Below are positions 45,073 to 58,437 of a DNA stretch of 64,000 nt, in pieces (the stretch's first letter is position 1; every line of letters starts with the position of its first letter). Position numbers and translations under genes: made by a program. Under the pieces are notes generated by a model. That model worked only from the letters and a program-made list of their open reading frames with translations, did no database searches and was not told the DNA's origin. Source of the stretch: Blastomyces gilchristii SLH14081 (Eukaryota; Ascomycota; Eurotiomycetes; Onygenales; Ajellomycetaceae). The stretch is taken from the NCBI RefSeq assembly GCF_000003855.2, contig NW_003101654.1, forward strand, positions 504,027-568,026, read 5' to 3'.

Positions 45073-46372
45073 GAGGGTTAAACGTGTGCTGGATGTGGAT
45101 ATGGATGTGAGTGGGTTAATATATCTATACATCTACATGAAGACGAAGTGCGCCGTCTTAACTGTAACAATAAAATAGCGAGCTATCTGATATAAACAAC
45201 TGTATAGGAATAAATTCTACTCTTGGACCTGGAGCTCTTGCCATTCTCATATACAGAGGTATATTATATATATATAACTCGTTCCAGTCTTCCCGTTGGG
45301 TACGTGTCAAAGCTATAAAATTCCCCACTACGAGCCTCTTCGTTTTTCGAAGAGTGATCAACCGGAAACGAGAGTCGGTTGGTAAAAATATGATTCAATA
45401 GAAAATATACATATATAATCCGCAAAAGTAGTTAATACAAAAGAGATATCTAATCCAATGGATGGCAGGCGAAGACGAGCAAAAAGAGATTAAAAGAACA
45501 GGCAATGACGAAGGATGGAATTCAGTAGACAGTAAAATTGAAAACACAGCAAGGAGAACAAAGTCAGAATGCTAAGAAATAAAATAGAGTTGAATGGGAT
45601 ATTACTATGTGTTGAGTTTCGTCTTTCGGGGAGAACAGAAGAAATGGCATACAAGGCGCAGAGCAGACTATTTTTCTTTTCTTAACCAGACACTCACCTT
45701 TTAAAATGGAATAAACTAAAAATAAATAGAGCAACTTCGAAACACGAGTATTAAAAACGGGACTAGATAGGAAGGAATAAGAAACACGGGATAGTGGCTG
45801 TGTACACGAGTATGGAAAAAGCAGAGGAGATAAACGAGGAAAGGCTAGATAGAGAGTAGTCACAGTACAAAAAGTAAGGAAACGGAATTAAAAAAAAAAA
45901 AAAAAAGGGATGAGAATAGTACGCCGAAACTGAACAATTTAAAAGGCTTGGAAAAAGGAGAAAATAAGTGGGATAATGGAAGGTAACCGAACTGAGGATT
46001 TCGTATACCAAAACCGCGATACGGGTATGGTAGTGCGGGTAGAAAGGATACTGGAAAACCTCGGCGGGTGTTGGAGCCGACGGGGGTATTGGATTGTGAA
46101 GGGAAGGGAATAAGAAGAGAGGAGGAGTACGGGTAGATTGATGCAAGACTCAGGCTAGCCGTGCGGTTTGGCTATTGGCTAAATAGGGGGAAGTCAACGG
46201 GGAGTGGGTGGTCGGATAGTCCCCGACTCGACCGACTCGACCACAGCCCATTGGAATCGTACGAGGTTCAGGCTCAAGCAGCAGGGAGTATGGTAGAATA
46301 ATAGGCACTGGCAGTAATTTCCACTGACAGGAACAACGCAAACAGGCGGACAAGGCAGCGGACCATTTCAGC
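45073..46372. other. Convergent intergenic region
   Basis: 3' flanks of the BolA-like gene (+) and sso1 (-). Purine-rich on the plus strand around 45,460-46,140, with an A run near 45,890-45,906. Only low-complexity frames; no gene seen. Confidence 0.55.
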
Positions 46373-47783
46373 TTACTTGCCGCCATTGTTACCCCCAGGT
46401 CCAACTGTGAAATAGATTGCGAAGAAAAGGACCAGCACAAGGATAATGAGAACTGTAGAATATGCGAATTAATATGCTAACCCTTCAATGGAAATATAAG
46501 AATGAATATACTCACCAACTATGCCGAGGCAGATCCACTTCTTCTTGTTGCGAGCCCTAGCCTTCTTGATCGCACCACCAATTTCCTCGTTGCCCTTCGT
46601 TATATTATCATGGATCTGTTCGGTCTGTTCATCGATCCGCTCGACAGCAGCTTCTTGCTGTATGACGATAGCATCAAGATCTTGGAACATCTGAGAAAGT
46701 TCTAGCAAGTCGCGCTCAATTTTCAGGATTTCATCGTGCCTGGCGCGAACCATCTGCGAAACCTTTTGGGCGTCACCGCGTCGGTCGCTTTGCATAAGCT
46801 GTGGCAGCAGGGGAGAGGTCAAGATTAGTATCAGCTGTCAATAGGCAGAAGTATTCCACCTTGAGAGAGGGCGGTTTTTTCTTGATGCCTGGTATGGATT
46901 CCCTGCTGCTTTGTTTGTGGGGAGTCGGGGGAAGGGGTTAGGTGCTTACAGCCTGGCTGAATATTTGCTGTTGCGACGGGTCTTGAACAGCTTCCTTAAC
47001 TTCCTCATCAGTAGCATCGGGTCGCACAATTCGGTATTGCCTTGCCATTTGCGCCTCCAAGTCCTTGCGGAAATCCGACTGCACGGCGTGGAAATTCGTG
47101 ATAGCGGATTTGAGCTTCCGCTCGACTCTGCCAATCTGAGCACTGTTGATGCTCTCTCCAGCACCGGGGGTCTGTTTTATGCTCTTCAAGCGTTGGATCA
47201 GATTCTGGTATAGGCGTTTCGCATCACTGGCCAACCCATCTGCCTGCGAGCGAATCGCATTTTCGCGGGTGGGGTCCGCATCTGTGAGTAGACGTCGGTA
47301 CAGACCCTGGATCTGCTCGATGTACTTCTCTACCTCATCGATACCCTGTTCGATATCTTTACACTGATTGAGGATCGCACGCTTGTCATTTGGTTCATCG
47401 TAGCCTCCTTGGACTGGAGGATCGTATGGAGACATTTCTGGTGCGCAAAAGCGGATTAGTATTTCTTGGTATTTGTAACCAGTATGGGGGAAAGGATAAG
47501 AGGAGTTATTAATAACAACGTACCATAACGACCGGCACCGGCTTCGACATCGTTATTATATCTATTGTCTTGTCGAGCGCTGTATGGGTCGTATTGGCCG
47601 TAGCCTTGGCCGCCGTAGTTATTATACTGTCAGATGCAACGCGACCCCGAACGGGCTTCCATATCAGCGGGGTGTACATTATAATAAGACTTATAGGTTC
47701 TCAATTCGATATGCAGGCAAGAAGAGAGGTTGGGAGAGGGAGCACGCCAACCGCAACGGACGGCAAGAGACACTCACACTCAT
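46373..47783 (-). CDS. sso1: Plasma-membrane syntaxin (Qa-SNARE, Sso1/Sso2 family)
   Basis: Exons 47783-47778 (coding only Met-Ser), 47626-47524, 47437-46950, 46798-46516, 46452-46373; 960 nt, 319 aa. Gly/Tyr-rich N-terminus (MSYNNYGGQGYGQYDPYS), then the Habc three-helix regulatory domain (about 45-190), a SNARE motif (about 218-280) with the zero-layer Gln at residue 247 in AIVIQQEA, a basic KKARARNKKKW juxtamembrane patch, one transmembrane helix (about 287-308) and a short Gly/Asn-rich extracellular tail. It forms the t-SNARE for exocytosis with Sec9 and Snc. Two CCAAT boxes lie about 150 bp upstream. Confidence 0.95.
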
Positions 47784-48270
47784 GATGGCGGCAAAACCAC
47801 GTTAAATGGTAGCTATTCGGACTGTATTCCAATTGTCGTCGAGATAAAGTAATTAGAAGAGAGATAGCCGCCCAAAAGAGTATATCTTTGTCGTTGGTGT
47901 GGGTGGTGGTGGTGAGAGAAAATTGAATTGGTTAAATTGGTTAAGGGGACGGGATGGAAAAGGGGATACGGGTGGATCGAGGTGGGTACGCGGCTGTAGA
48001 GATTGGTCCCGGAAACGATGTGAAAACGAGCACACGGGGATCAGAATGCAAGGTAGAAGATTGAAAACCAGAACAAGCGGGAGGAGAAGAATACACAGAT
48101 CTAAGAGAGGGGAGGAAAAGCGTCCAAGAGAGATAGAGCAGTGCAGGTGAAGAGGTGAAGAGGTGAAGAATTGAGGTTTGAAGCTGAAATTGACACAGGG
48201 AGAAGGGGCTGAGTTGGGATTAGCCTCAATTGGGGCCTTAGTCATCCAAGGAACACGAGAGGTACCTGAT
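47784..48270. promoter_or_regulatory. sso1 promoter region
   Basis: Upstream of sso1 (minus strand). Two CCAAT boxes, seen as ATTGG on the plus strand at 47927-47931 and 47936-47940, lie 9 bp apart. No gene. Confidence 0.5.
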
Positions 48271-50668
48271 TTTATATGGAGGTTTAGCGGGTCAAATAGG
48301 TACCCACTAAGTTCCTTTGACTAACGGGGGATTCATCCACTTCCGCTTCTCCATACAATGACAAAGATAACAACCCCCAGGTAGACTCGAACATACACTT
48401 TACAAATCGCCTCTCTACTTCAAACTAACTAACAATCAAGTCAAAGCCTCTTGCTTCACCTCACCCCCTTCGCCGTCCCCTTGCCGGCAAGAAATACCTG
48501 CAAGAAATACCAGCCCTGAAACAATCGGGCGGCAGACAATATCCTGCGTGATGCCGGCTGTATACCCCGCCGCTGCCACCGTAGACGATGCATATCCCCA
48601 TGTCCCGATGCTCAGATCCATTCCAACCCGGCCAGTCCGCTGGTGGACAGAGTTCGTATGTTGCGGCTGAGATCCATGGACGTATCTGAGGGCTGGCTGC
48701 TACGACATACATGCAACTAGCAGTGCGCGAATACCCAGCCTAAACGCCAGCCGCACGACCATCGAACATGATGGCACACACTGTCTGTGGCATTGGCAAG
48801 CAAGCCAGGCCCAAGAAGTTAATAATGAGGCACGAACACCCATCCATCCAAAATTCTGCCGCCAGCCTAACTAACTAGTTAACGGCCGTTAACTTTCTAA
48901 GCCGCCGCATGATCCACCACATCAACCACTAATATCGCTTATAAAAATAGCTCAGTCGTAACACTTGCATTCTGACTCGCACTAGCATATGCACGCTGCC
49001 AATGACAGAGCACCAACGATTTTGTCCAGTGCCAGCTCCGAAATCATCGAGAACAGCAGAATCATGGAAGCTAAAGAGATCTTGAAAAAAAGTCAGCCCT
49101 ATTAACGGATCTACCAACTTATTCTTTCGGAAGCTTAATATACAGAGCTTCAAAGAAAATCCAAACTACTGCCACACAATGAGATAGAGCCTCCACCAAC
49201 AACAATCGCCTTAATCCCACCATCCTTTGGGATAGATCAACTAGCGGCGAGGAATCTACCAACAAAACAAGGGGGAAAAATGAAGAGGTCAAAAGAAAGG
49301 ACACAATGAGGCAACAAAGCGACAGCAATAAATAAAATAAAGTATTGCACCCATTTGAAACTTCATGCAGTTCCCGAGCAGTAGTTTCTTTTTAACACAC
49401 ATTTGCATCCAGAACGATGAATTCAAATAGGCCTCGATAAAGGAAAACGCAACCGATGATGTCGGGAGTTTCCCGTGCGGCAACAGGAGCTGCATTTATT
49501 GGCCTGAAACCCGCCGGCGTTTATTGGGTTCCACAAGATATTGCTAGTTAGCTAACTCCTTTCCAATTCCCACATACACGGGTCGTCTGCATCCCCTCTT
49601 CTTGCCCCCGCAGAATGGTAGAAATGCCGGGAAATATCAAGGCGAAAGGAAGAGATACCGTGTTAATACAAGACAAAAATTCATAAAAAGTAAAAAATCT
49701 TTGAGACCTACTCGCTGAGCCTGTAGCTGACTATTTCCAATTCACCCGGTTTGCTTCGTCGTTGGATAAAACTCCATCGCGCTGTCAACTCGATATAGGT
49801 GGAAATATTGAATTCCATTATGCTATTATCGCACTTCATCTATATCAGTCACTTTAAATCCCTGAATACTTGATAAACCGAGGTCTCCCTATTTCTCATT
49901 TCTCAGGAAGGGCCATTTCCCAACCCTGCTTCTACTCAATATCCATCATATCCTTGAGCAATTCTGACGATAGACAGTAGCTTGCTACACCATGATTGAA
50001 ACAGGCTGCTCAGGCGCAGATCGAAGCCCCCTGGGACTTCGCGGTTGCGAGGGTGGAATGTTGGGGAGATATTGCTGGGGAAGTTGGAGTCCGCCAGGGA
50101 CGGGGGAGGGGATCAACTCCATACCTAAGTACCTAGGCGAATATTCACCCAAGACCATGAAGCATGAAGTTCTAATGGAGCTGGTATCATGTAGCCAGGA
50201 AGGCAGCTTGATCTATCTAAGCAGCGAGGGACATGAGGTAATTGGAGGGTGAGAAATAGTCGGAGTCCGAGTTACTGTGATAATAGCCGTGTGTAGCGCT
50301 TGCTGGCATCTTGATCCTTCAAGTAATGATTTCCTCTGCGTAGGCTGGAAGATGAAAGAGTAGAAAGAGTAGGGGAAAGCAGGTAGAGAAGCACATCATA
50401 TTATTGTCAAATTATTCAAAAGCATAAGGCACTTGAAGTCATCAGCCGGTTTGTATCAATAGATCTTCTGTATTCAGTGTTATAAGACGTTCGTTTTTAA
50501 TACAACAAATTCATTGCCTACACCTGATATCATGCGCGTGTCTTCCCTTTTGTTCTTCTAATAAAGAGACTTGCTACTAGTCGAGGAAACATTCTATTCA
50601 TGACGAACTTCGCTGCTTAGAAGTCATATATCTATGTCAATGGTAATAAAACCCCCACAAATACACCC
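48271..50668. other. Intergenic region without a recognisable gene
   Basis: About 2.4 kb between the sso1 promoter and the 3' end of the nicotinate phosphoribosyltransferase gene. Frames up to about 85 codons occur, without motifs or plausible splicing. An 18-bp perfect palindrome lies at 48877-48894. Confidence 0.5.
48877..48894. repeat. 18-bp perfect palindrome
   Basis: AGTTAACGGCCGTTAACT reads identically on both strands. It could be a binding site for a dimeric regulator; nothing else supports a function. Confidence 0.6.
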
Positions 50669-52656
50669 TCAATCGCCCCTCTTCCCCCACCTCCGCGTCT
50701 CATCTCCATTCTGCCAGTCACGCTCAACATACCCAAGGCGCTTCTTAACCTCAACAACGGTATGGGTGTCACCGGTATTTTTGCCGAGATTGTCTGAAAG
50801 TTTGACGGCGGGCCGGCCGCCGGCAGAGGAGATTTTTATGACAATATTTAACGGGACAGATTTCTTGTGGTCGGATAGCTGGGAGAAATCGTCTATTTGA
50901 ATTGTTAATAAAGGTTAGAATAGGAAAAATGAGCAATGGGGTGGGGGGCCTATAATAAAATCATAGTGGTGCAGGGTAGGAAAAAGGCAACACATACTGG
51001 TAAGGAACGTCCCGACACCGAAGACAGGTTGAAAGCCTGCTTCATCAGCAACGACCTTGTAGTCCAAACACAGCTGCAGATTCAGCGAGTCGGAGAACAC
51101 AAGTGTTTTCTTATCCTTGATGCCTTCCTTGTCGTAAAAGTCGCGTACCATCTTGACGAAGTAGACTGGATCACCCGAATCCTGGCGCACACCCGTGAAG
51201 GCCTGTGCGTATGTTTTGGTTGACGGGGTATGTTGTTCCTCCTTTTTCACGGCGGGAGAGGATTTTATAGGGGCCGCAATTGGCGGTTCCGTCTCGGACA
51301 AGTTGTCAGTTGTGGAATTTCCACCTGCGAACGAGGCCATAGTACCTTCTGCTCCTTGTGTTGCCGTTGTGTAGCCCGGTATTGGCTTGCGAAATGCATC
51401 TAGAAAAGCGGGTGTGCCAAAGGTATCCGTCAAGGCTATGCCAAGTACCTTCACGTCTTTTGTGTTAGCCTCAGATTTTCTCATGTATGCTCAAAACTTC
51501 AAGCGGGAAGTAACACTGACCCCTTCCCCGAAACAGCCCAGCCAATAACGCAAAGCCAGTTCGTTGGCATTTTCATAATTATCAGTAATAGCCGCAATTC
51601 CCATGTACCACTCATGAGCAACAGTGCCCACAGCAGCGACACCATGCTTCATAGCGAAATGCACATTGCTGGTGCCAGACAAGACACCCTTCCAGCCCTT
51701 TTCCTTGCCATCAGCTGCAGCGCGACAGAGGCCCCTCATGACCAGACTCTGCGTATGGTAACTCCTTCTCCGGCGCGTGCCAAACTCTGAAAAGATACAT
51801 CTGTGCTCTAAAAGGGTGGCGGCCTTCCTATATGCCTTCTCTTCTTGTTGGTGGTAATCCCAGTCACGATCACACCATTTAAAATAAGCCTCACTGGCGA
51901 TCGCAAGGAGAGGTATCTCGTAGAGAATTGTCTCGACCCACAGGCCATGTATTGCTATGTTGATATCTCCGATATCTGAGTCGGCACCAGTATCATTTAT
52001 AGGGATGAAGGAGATGTCGAGTTGTTCTGTGGGCTTGAAGTGGAAGGATGACAGGTAGCGCAGGTAAGCAGGATTAAGGTATGGGCATTGTAACTTGAGG
52101 TATTCGTGTTCCTCAGGTGTGAGTGAGATATTTGCAAGTTCTGCAGAGCGTCAGAATGAAAAATAAAACTAAAAACATACAATTTATGATAATAAAACTG
52201 CATGATGTAGACCCATTAGCCTGATGAAGGCATGAGTCACTCGGGTTGGCTGATCCGGACGTTCGGTCATGAGGAGCACGATCAAGGAGAAAATAAAAAG
52301 GAAAAGGTAAAGAAAAACATACTTTCAATCTCATTCTTCAGCCATGTGTAAGCGGCCCTAGTAAATTTCATATCCTTTGTCCGATTGGTGAAGGCGTACG
52401 TGACTTCTGCACGTCATACATACAGCCCAGCGGCCTGGGGAGGGACCCCACGCGCAACGGGTAATTGGTTAGCAACGGAGTCGTCCAATTAACAACATCA
52501 GAGAAAATAGATTGCAAAGGAGAAATTAAAGACCCACTCACCAGCATCGGGGAAGTATTTCAGCACCGCGCATTGCATAGTAAGTTTGTATAGGTCAGTA
52601 TCCAGCAGGGAAAACACTCCCTCCGGCACAGAGGGAGCGGCAGAAGTGTCATCCAT
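50669..52656 (-). CDS. npt1: Nicotinate phosphoribosyltransferase
   Basis: Exons 52656-52542, 52406-52323, 52140-51521, 51448-50998, 50892-50669; 1494 nt, 497 aa. First committed step of the NAD salvage (Preiss-Handler) pathway: nicotinate plus PRPP to nicotinate mononucleotide. Signatures: LLDTDLYKLTMQ near the N-terminus, LSGTSNVHFAMKHGV followed by GTVAHEW, ALTDTFGT, TGVRQDSGDP (about 358-367) and FGVGTFLTNDF. Between PIPGY and TGVRQDSGDP is a Ser/Thr/Pro/Glu-rich insertion of about 58 residues (300-357), likely a disordered loop. The fourth intron acceptor was chosen because it joins FGEG to VLGIALTDTFGT in frame. Divergent from the dehydrogenase gene across about 10 kb. Confidence 0.95.
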
Positions 52657-53459
52657 GGCTTAGTGCCCGAGGTGCCAAGGAAGTCAATCGACGCAATGGA
52701 CAGGTAAGCGGAAGATATGGCTATGTAGAGTAAAAGGTATAAGACAGCATCCGCGGTGGTCGAAGATTGTCGCGAAGGAGGGGTGTTTATACTCCTGTCG
52801 TTGATGGCGCCACGATGGGGCGGGTTGAGTGTTTGCTGCGTTTGCATCATTGCATCACTGCTCGAATTTGCAAACTCACTCTTGTAAAACCAATAACCAT
52901 AACCGGGGGGGTTGAAAATAAAACACCCACACCCAGCATATGTCATTGAGACTGCCCAGGGCTCACAAAGCTACAAGCTACATGGGATAAAACTAAGGAA
53001 AAAGCGGGATAGAGGATAGATAGTATGAATATCATTCACACGTGGGATCGTTACGGTGAGGTACAACACAGATACCACCATGCAATGCCACCACTAATTA
53101 TGAAAAGAAAATGTGTGTGTGGGTGTGTGAGAAAGCTGTACATTCCATTCCCAATGCACTATATGCCCAAAAGGATATGATTATTACTTAGGGAATAAAA
53201 TCCAAAGTAAGCACGCGAGCAAGCAATATGCTTCAAACGACAAAAGAGGCATAATAAGAGAAAACGCCAGGGTATGGATGCATTGAGCTGACACGAGATA
53301 GGGAAAAAAAATACACGATTAAATGAAAAACCAGGAAGACGGAAGTCATCGTCATCCACGACATGACAACATTTCGATCAGTGATTAGCAAGACATTATT
53401 ACAATAATAATACAGGCGCAAAATAGGGGGAAAAAAAAGACATTACAGAGTGGTGTGAA

Positions 53460-53720
53460 TTAAAAGGCTGGTAAGACAGAAATATGAAAAGAGCAAAAAG
53501 AAAAAGAAAAAAGAGAGAGAAAAGAAAAAAAGAACAGAGACTAAAGAAGGCCAAGGGAAGGGGTAGAGATAGGTGAGAACTGGGGTATAGTAGGGTTGGT
53601 TAGGGTGGTGCGTGACGGGGTGAATGAGGTAAGAAGAAGGGGAAATGAGCTTCATGCCGAACTGGCAAGCCGGAAAACACCTCGAGAGCAGAGCAAGGGG
53701 AAAGAGAAGATGAAAAAGAT
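53460..53720 (-). promoter_or_regulatory. Long CT-rich tract on the minus strand, possible promoter or leader
   Basis: Nearly all purine on the plus strand (runs such as AAAAAGAAAAAGAAAAAAG), thus CT-rich when read on the minus strand, toward npt1. CT-rich tracts near start sites are common in filamentous fungi. If it marks a start, the npt1 leader would be about 0.8-1 kb. Confidence 0.35.
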
Positions 53721-56700
53721 AGAATCGTCAAGATTCAAAGTGGAGAAGCGTCGGCGGGAAAGCGTGGGTGAGAGAAAGGTCAAAAAATGTACTGTCAAAA
53801 TACCCCCCATCAAGCCATGCCTTAGTAGGGCAGCTGCCCATGCACAACTGGTGATTTGTCAATGATTGATGTCGCACAGGCTGAGGGGAACTCGACGTGT
53901 GGGAGAGTGCCAGTGCAGGGACCCTCTGAGTTGTCTGAAGATTATCCTGAAGCAAACGCATAACTGGCAAAAGGGGCTGCAGACAGGGTTCGTCACAAAG
54001 GCGGCAAGACAGGCGGGAATGGAATGGGGTGGGAGGAGGCGAAGGTCCACGGAGATTGGGGCAGCATGCAGATTTCGTCGATTGGTCGAAGCAAGCAAGT
54101 TATGCGAGTAAGCATGCATATAAACTGCCGAAGGATTGGCGGAGCGACGCATGCTGGCGATGTGGAGCCTCCGATTGATATGACGCTCTCCATCTCTCCG
54201 CATCCCTCCGTCAATAGGAGACTGCAAAAAGCTAAAGCTTGCATTATCATAATTACCGCCAACTGGCCGGCGGAGTTAAAGCCCCTCTTTTACGGTTGCC
54301 CCGCCGCCCCAAGTGACGACACATAGAGTTCGCTTGAGGAATCCATGTCGCGCGCGAGGTCTCGACTACCAAAGAACCGATGAGATTCCAGGATATGCAG
54401 TGTGAAGATCGGGAATGCATATAAAGCATTGCAGTCAGCATGGATATTGTGGCAGGGGACGCTATGCATGTTGGTAATAGTGTCTGCGGGGAGAGGGGCA
54501 ATGGGCGGGTTGTCCGGGTATGGCGTCGTTATGAATAAGCGACCTGGCTCAAGGGCTTGCTCAAAGAATCGTCGTTAAAAGGATTGGCAAACAAAGGATT
54601 CCAGGTGTCAGATGACTTGAGGAAGCCGAAGCTACGACTGCTAGCAGGCCTTGGGTGGCCAGGGGCTTGACGGGTTCAGGGGTACCCGGAACAACGTCGT
54701 GCAGAATGCCCAGACAGAGTCGCAGGTAGAGCCGGATATTGCTCCCAAAAAAAGATTTGCGGCTTGCCAGTCCACGTGGATTTAACTACCCCGGAGCAAC
54801 GAAGATCAAAGCGCACTAGAGGGAAAAACTCGAGACCATTGAGAAAAGAGCAATGTGTCATAACTCGTATTTAGCTGAACCTTGAGGCGGTGAGTGAAAT
54901 CGTATTTCATGGCGACAGGGTTAATTGGCGTTTTTTCCCATTCCATAATATTTTCCTCTCTCTCTCTTTGGGATTAGGCGAAATCCGCTGACAGGGAAGA
55001 GCGCAAGGTTTTGCTGACTGATTTAGGCATCGGGTCTCGGGTAAGCAGCAGTAGTGGTTAGCAGTAGTGGTTAGCAGTATCGCATTAGAGCAGTCGTAAG
55101 GGATCCGGCGAGCTCGAATGTTATGTATGACGTGACGTGGGGCGGTTAAAGGAATGCCGAGAAAATGGCGAAGAAGAAAAAAAAATTTGAAAAATTGAAA
55201 AATTGAAAAATTAAAAATTGAAAAGACGACAAAAAAGTAAGCATGCAAGCAGAGAAAGGGATTTCTTGGCCCGACGCAGGAGGGCGTTGGAGAAAGCCAA
55301 CGAATTGAAATAGAGGTGTTCTCAGGATCCATATCGATGATACAAGACACAACTGACAGCCAGCTGCCTATTATGGCCTGTTGTTATACATGAGGGTTCG
55401 GAGGGCGGTCAAGAGGCCCAGGGGTGGGAGAAGAAGAGGAAGGTCAAGAGTTCGAAGACGATTAGAAAGACTTTGAGGAGAATCAATAATCAACCACGCA
55501 AACACCACCCCATAGTGACGCTCTTATTTAGGTACCGGTGGAAGAGGGCCCTTGGGAGGAGGGCCGGGGCAAGGAGGATATTGGCTCGCGGAGGGAGTAT
55601 AGGAAGAAGGCATTGTGAGAGTCGGAGGCTGTTGTTCCTGAGAAAAAGTTGGGCAAAGTTCGAGGAGACCGGATATATATGGTTTGTGTGTTTGTGTGCA
55701 CTATCTGGAAGAAGACTTGACGTGGAGATATCAAGCTTGGAATTGTAGAGGAGCAGGGAGTAGGGTTAACTATTTATATATCGAATTAGTTAATGAGAGT
55801 GGGAGGAATTGTGGAATTCTTTGGAGGAGAATATAATAACGGGTTGAATGTATTTGATAGAGGAGGCTTAAAGTCGAGGGGAGGGAGAACAGGAAGAAAC
55901 GAGATATTTAAATATGTTGAGAAAAAGGGAAAATTAATCAAGACATAATTAATGCAAATGTCAGACAAGAACGAGGTACCCGGTATTTTATATTGCTTTT
56001 TCTTTTTCTTTTCTTCCCAGTTTTCTTCAAAATTTCCTCCGCTTTCATTTGACCTTATCCGCATAATAATAATAACACACCCCCCGGGGACTAAAATAAG
56101 GCAAACTGATGCCTATTCTTCTTCTTGCCTGCGCCGGAGATAACCATTATTTATTATTTTTATTATTATGATCTGTGTGTGCGCGATGTCCTGTACTTTT
56201 GTTGCTTATTTTCTGCATCTCAAGGATAAATTACAGCTTCTGTGTGCGTAATGGTGTTTTTTTTTTGTTTCTTTTTGTCTCCTCGCGTTCTTCAAATAAT
56301 AAGTAGTTAACTAACTACGGATGGGGATCCACCTGTCCTGCTTCTTCTTTTTTCCTTTTTTGCCCTTTGTTCTCGGTTATGGCGCATTATTCCCACTCAC
56401 TCAGGTATTATCTTTTTGTTTGGGAATTGGAGATGATGGAAATATAATCATATCAACTGCTAACACACGATTATGAATTATTATAATTTTGAAGCTGAGC
56501 TGTATGCGAGAAACCTGCATTCCCTGCCAGTGTAACCCCAAGAGCCCTGTGCAGTACATTCATAGATCAATTCAGTTCTTACATAGATGCAGCGATACAC
56601 ACATTTTCGCCACACGTAATAAACCTGCATATTGAATGATGAAAGCCAAACGATGGTTCAGTTAATCATCGTATGTATCCCCGAGTCTGTCGTCGGCTAT

Positions 56701-58392
56701 TATATCCATCCAGCTTCTTAAATTAGCTCGTTGAATGTTCAACTGTTTCAGCAGGATTATTTCTCTTCTTTCCCCACAGCCACCATACGAGTGTGAAAAG
56801 TGAATCGTTCATTTTCTGACAATCGCGGTCATCTCTAACATTTCAGCAAGTGTGGAAGAAATTCCATGCATCAAGATAATCATAATATATTGGTGCTTTC
56901 GTGTAAAATAATCCAGACATCCCTCCCGTGCATGGAATTTGATGTTTGCAGGGCACACATTCCCGATGTCATCAGTAGCTTTACAGCAGCTACTATGTAG
57001 TTATGTAATAAGAAATTTCTCTTTTTTGCCTCCCCCCTGTTCGCAGTCTGCGCTAGCTGCCAACTATCTACGCTGTATGCGTATGCAGGGAGCGTAGTGG
57101 GTGGTTGTGGTGTGGCCGATTTGATCCCAAGCGCAAAATGCGCAGCATTAAGGCCTGCATGACCCAGAGTACCGGGATCTCGGATCAAGAGCTCTAGGGG
57201 ATAGACGTCAATGATGTTGCAATTTTGCCCATTTTTGGGAATGGAATGGTGGAGTGTGCCACTCCTGTTTGTGTGTGAGTGTGAGTGCGGTGACACAATA
57301 TGACAGGGCTCAATATTCCCCTTTACCCCTTAGTCGTCCCCCCAAACAAGGAAATATACTACATGCTATACGGAGTACAAAATTGATGATCTTCGATTTT
57401 TTTTTTTTTATTTTTTTTATTTTTCCGGCAAATTTTCATATTATTATTCTGCGTTTTTCTTCCCACTCACTTCCACTCGAAGCTAGCAAAGCCAGCCCGT
57501 CGAACTTTTGGACAACAGTTCAGAAGCAAAAAGGAAGCAAATTAAATGAAGCTCCACTGTGGCGGTGACTTCTTCTGGATTCTCCAGCCCACCAAAATCA
57601 TGATCGCCCTCCCTGTGTCCTGGTTGAGGTTCGCTCTGACATCTGGCATCTGGAGAACACCACTGGAGACTCGGTTGCTGGTTCGGCCGTCCGTCGCACA
57701 GGTGGGAGCCCCAAACCCGCCCCATTTGCTCCACAAGCCATGCGCCTTGCCACAACTTGCCAGAGCCTGAAACCTAGCGTATGGTGTCCACTGGCCCACT
57801 GGGAGCGCCGAAACTCAATTCGCGGCTGGCTTGTGTGCCAGACTGCCAGTTAGGGGCCGAGGGGCGAGAGATGACTGGCTTTTTCTCCCTGGCTTTAACG
57901 AAACAATCGCGCTCGTTCTGCCACGAACCCCGGCTGAAATTTTCCGGATGAGCCGCACTCGAGCGGTGAACGACTCAACGAGACATGTACATACATGTAA
58001 CTCATCAGTCTGCACGAAAAATGCCGGGACAAAGAACCCCTGCGTCTGGATTATCACTTTCGAAAGGAAGGCTGAAAAGAAAAAGAAGCCTAAATTAATC
58101 TCAATGATCCTGTGATCAAGAATGCTCCACTTGAACCTCCCCCAACCCAGTTCTCTGTTTTCTCGCCCTCAAGATGATGAGATCAAAGCTTTCATGCGCT
58201 CAGCGGAGATCTCTTCTTTTCTCTTCTCCCCCAGTATTTATTTTTTGTCTCGAATATTCGTTACGGCTAGTTTTGTGGGATTACCCAGTTCAGCCAACCG
58301 ACGCTCAGACAGTTCACATCATACCTAGTTATAGCGTAACTTATCCACTTGTCGGTAGTTAGAGTTCTTGGAAAAGGAGAAACCCTTCCTTC

Positions 58393-58398
<6 letters not shown>

Positions 58399-58435
<37 letters not shown>
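58399..58435. repeat. 37-nt poly(T) tract
   Basis: Uninterrupted T run in the gene-free region. Confidence 0.85.
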
Positions 58436-58437
<2 letters not shown>

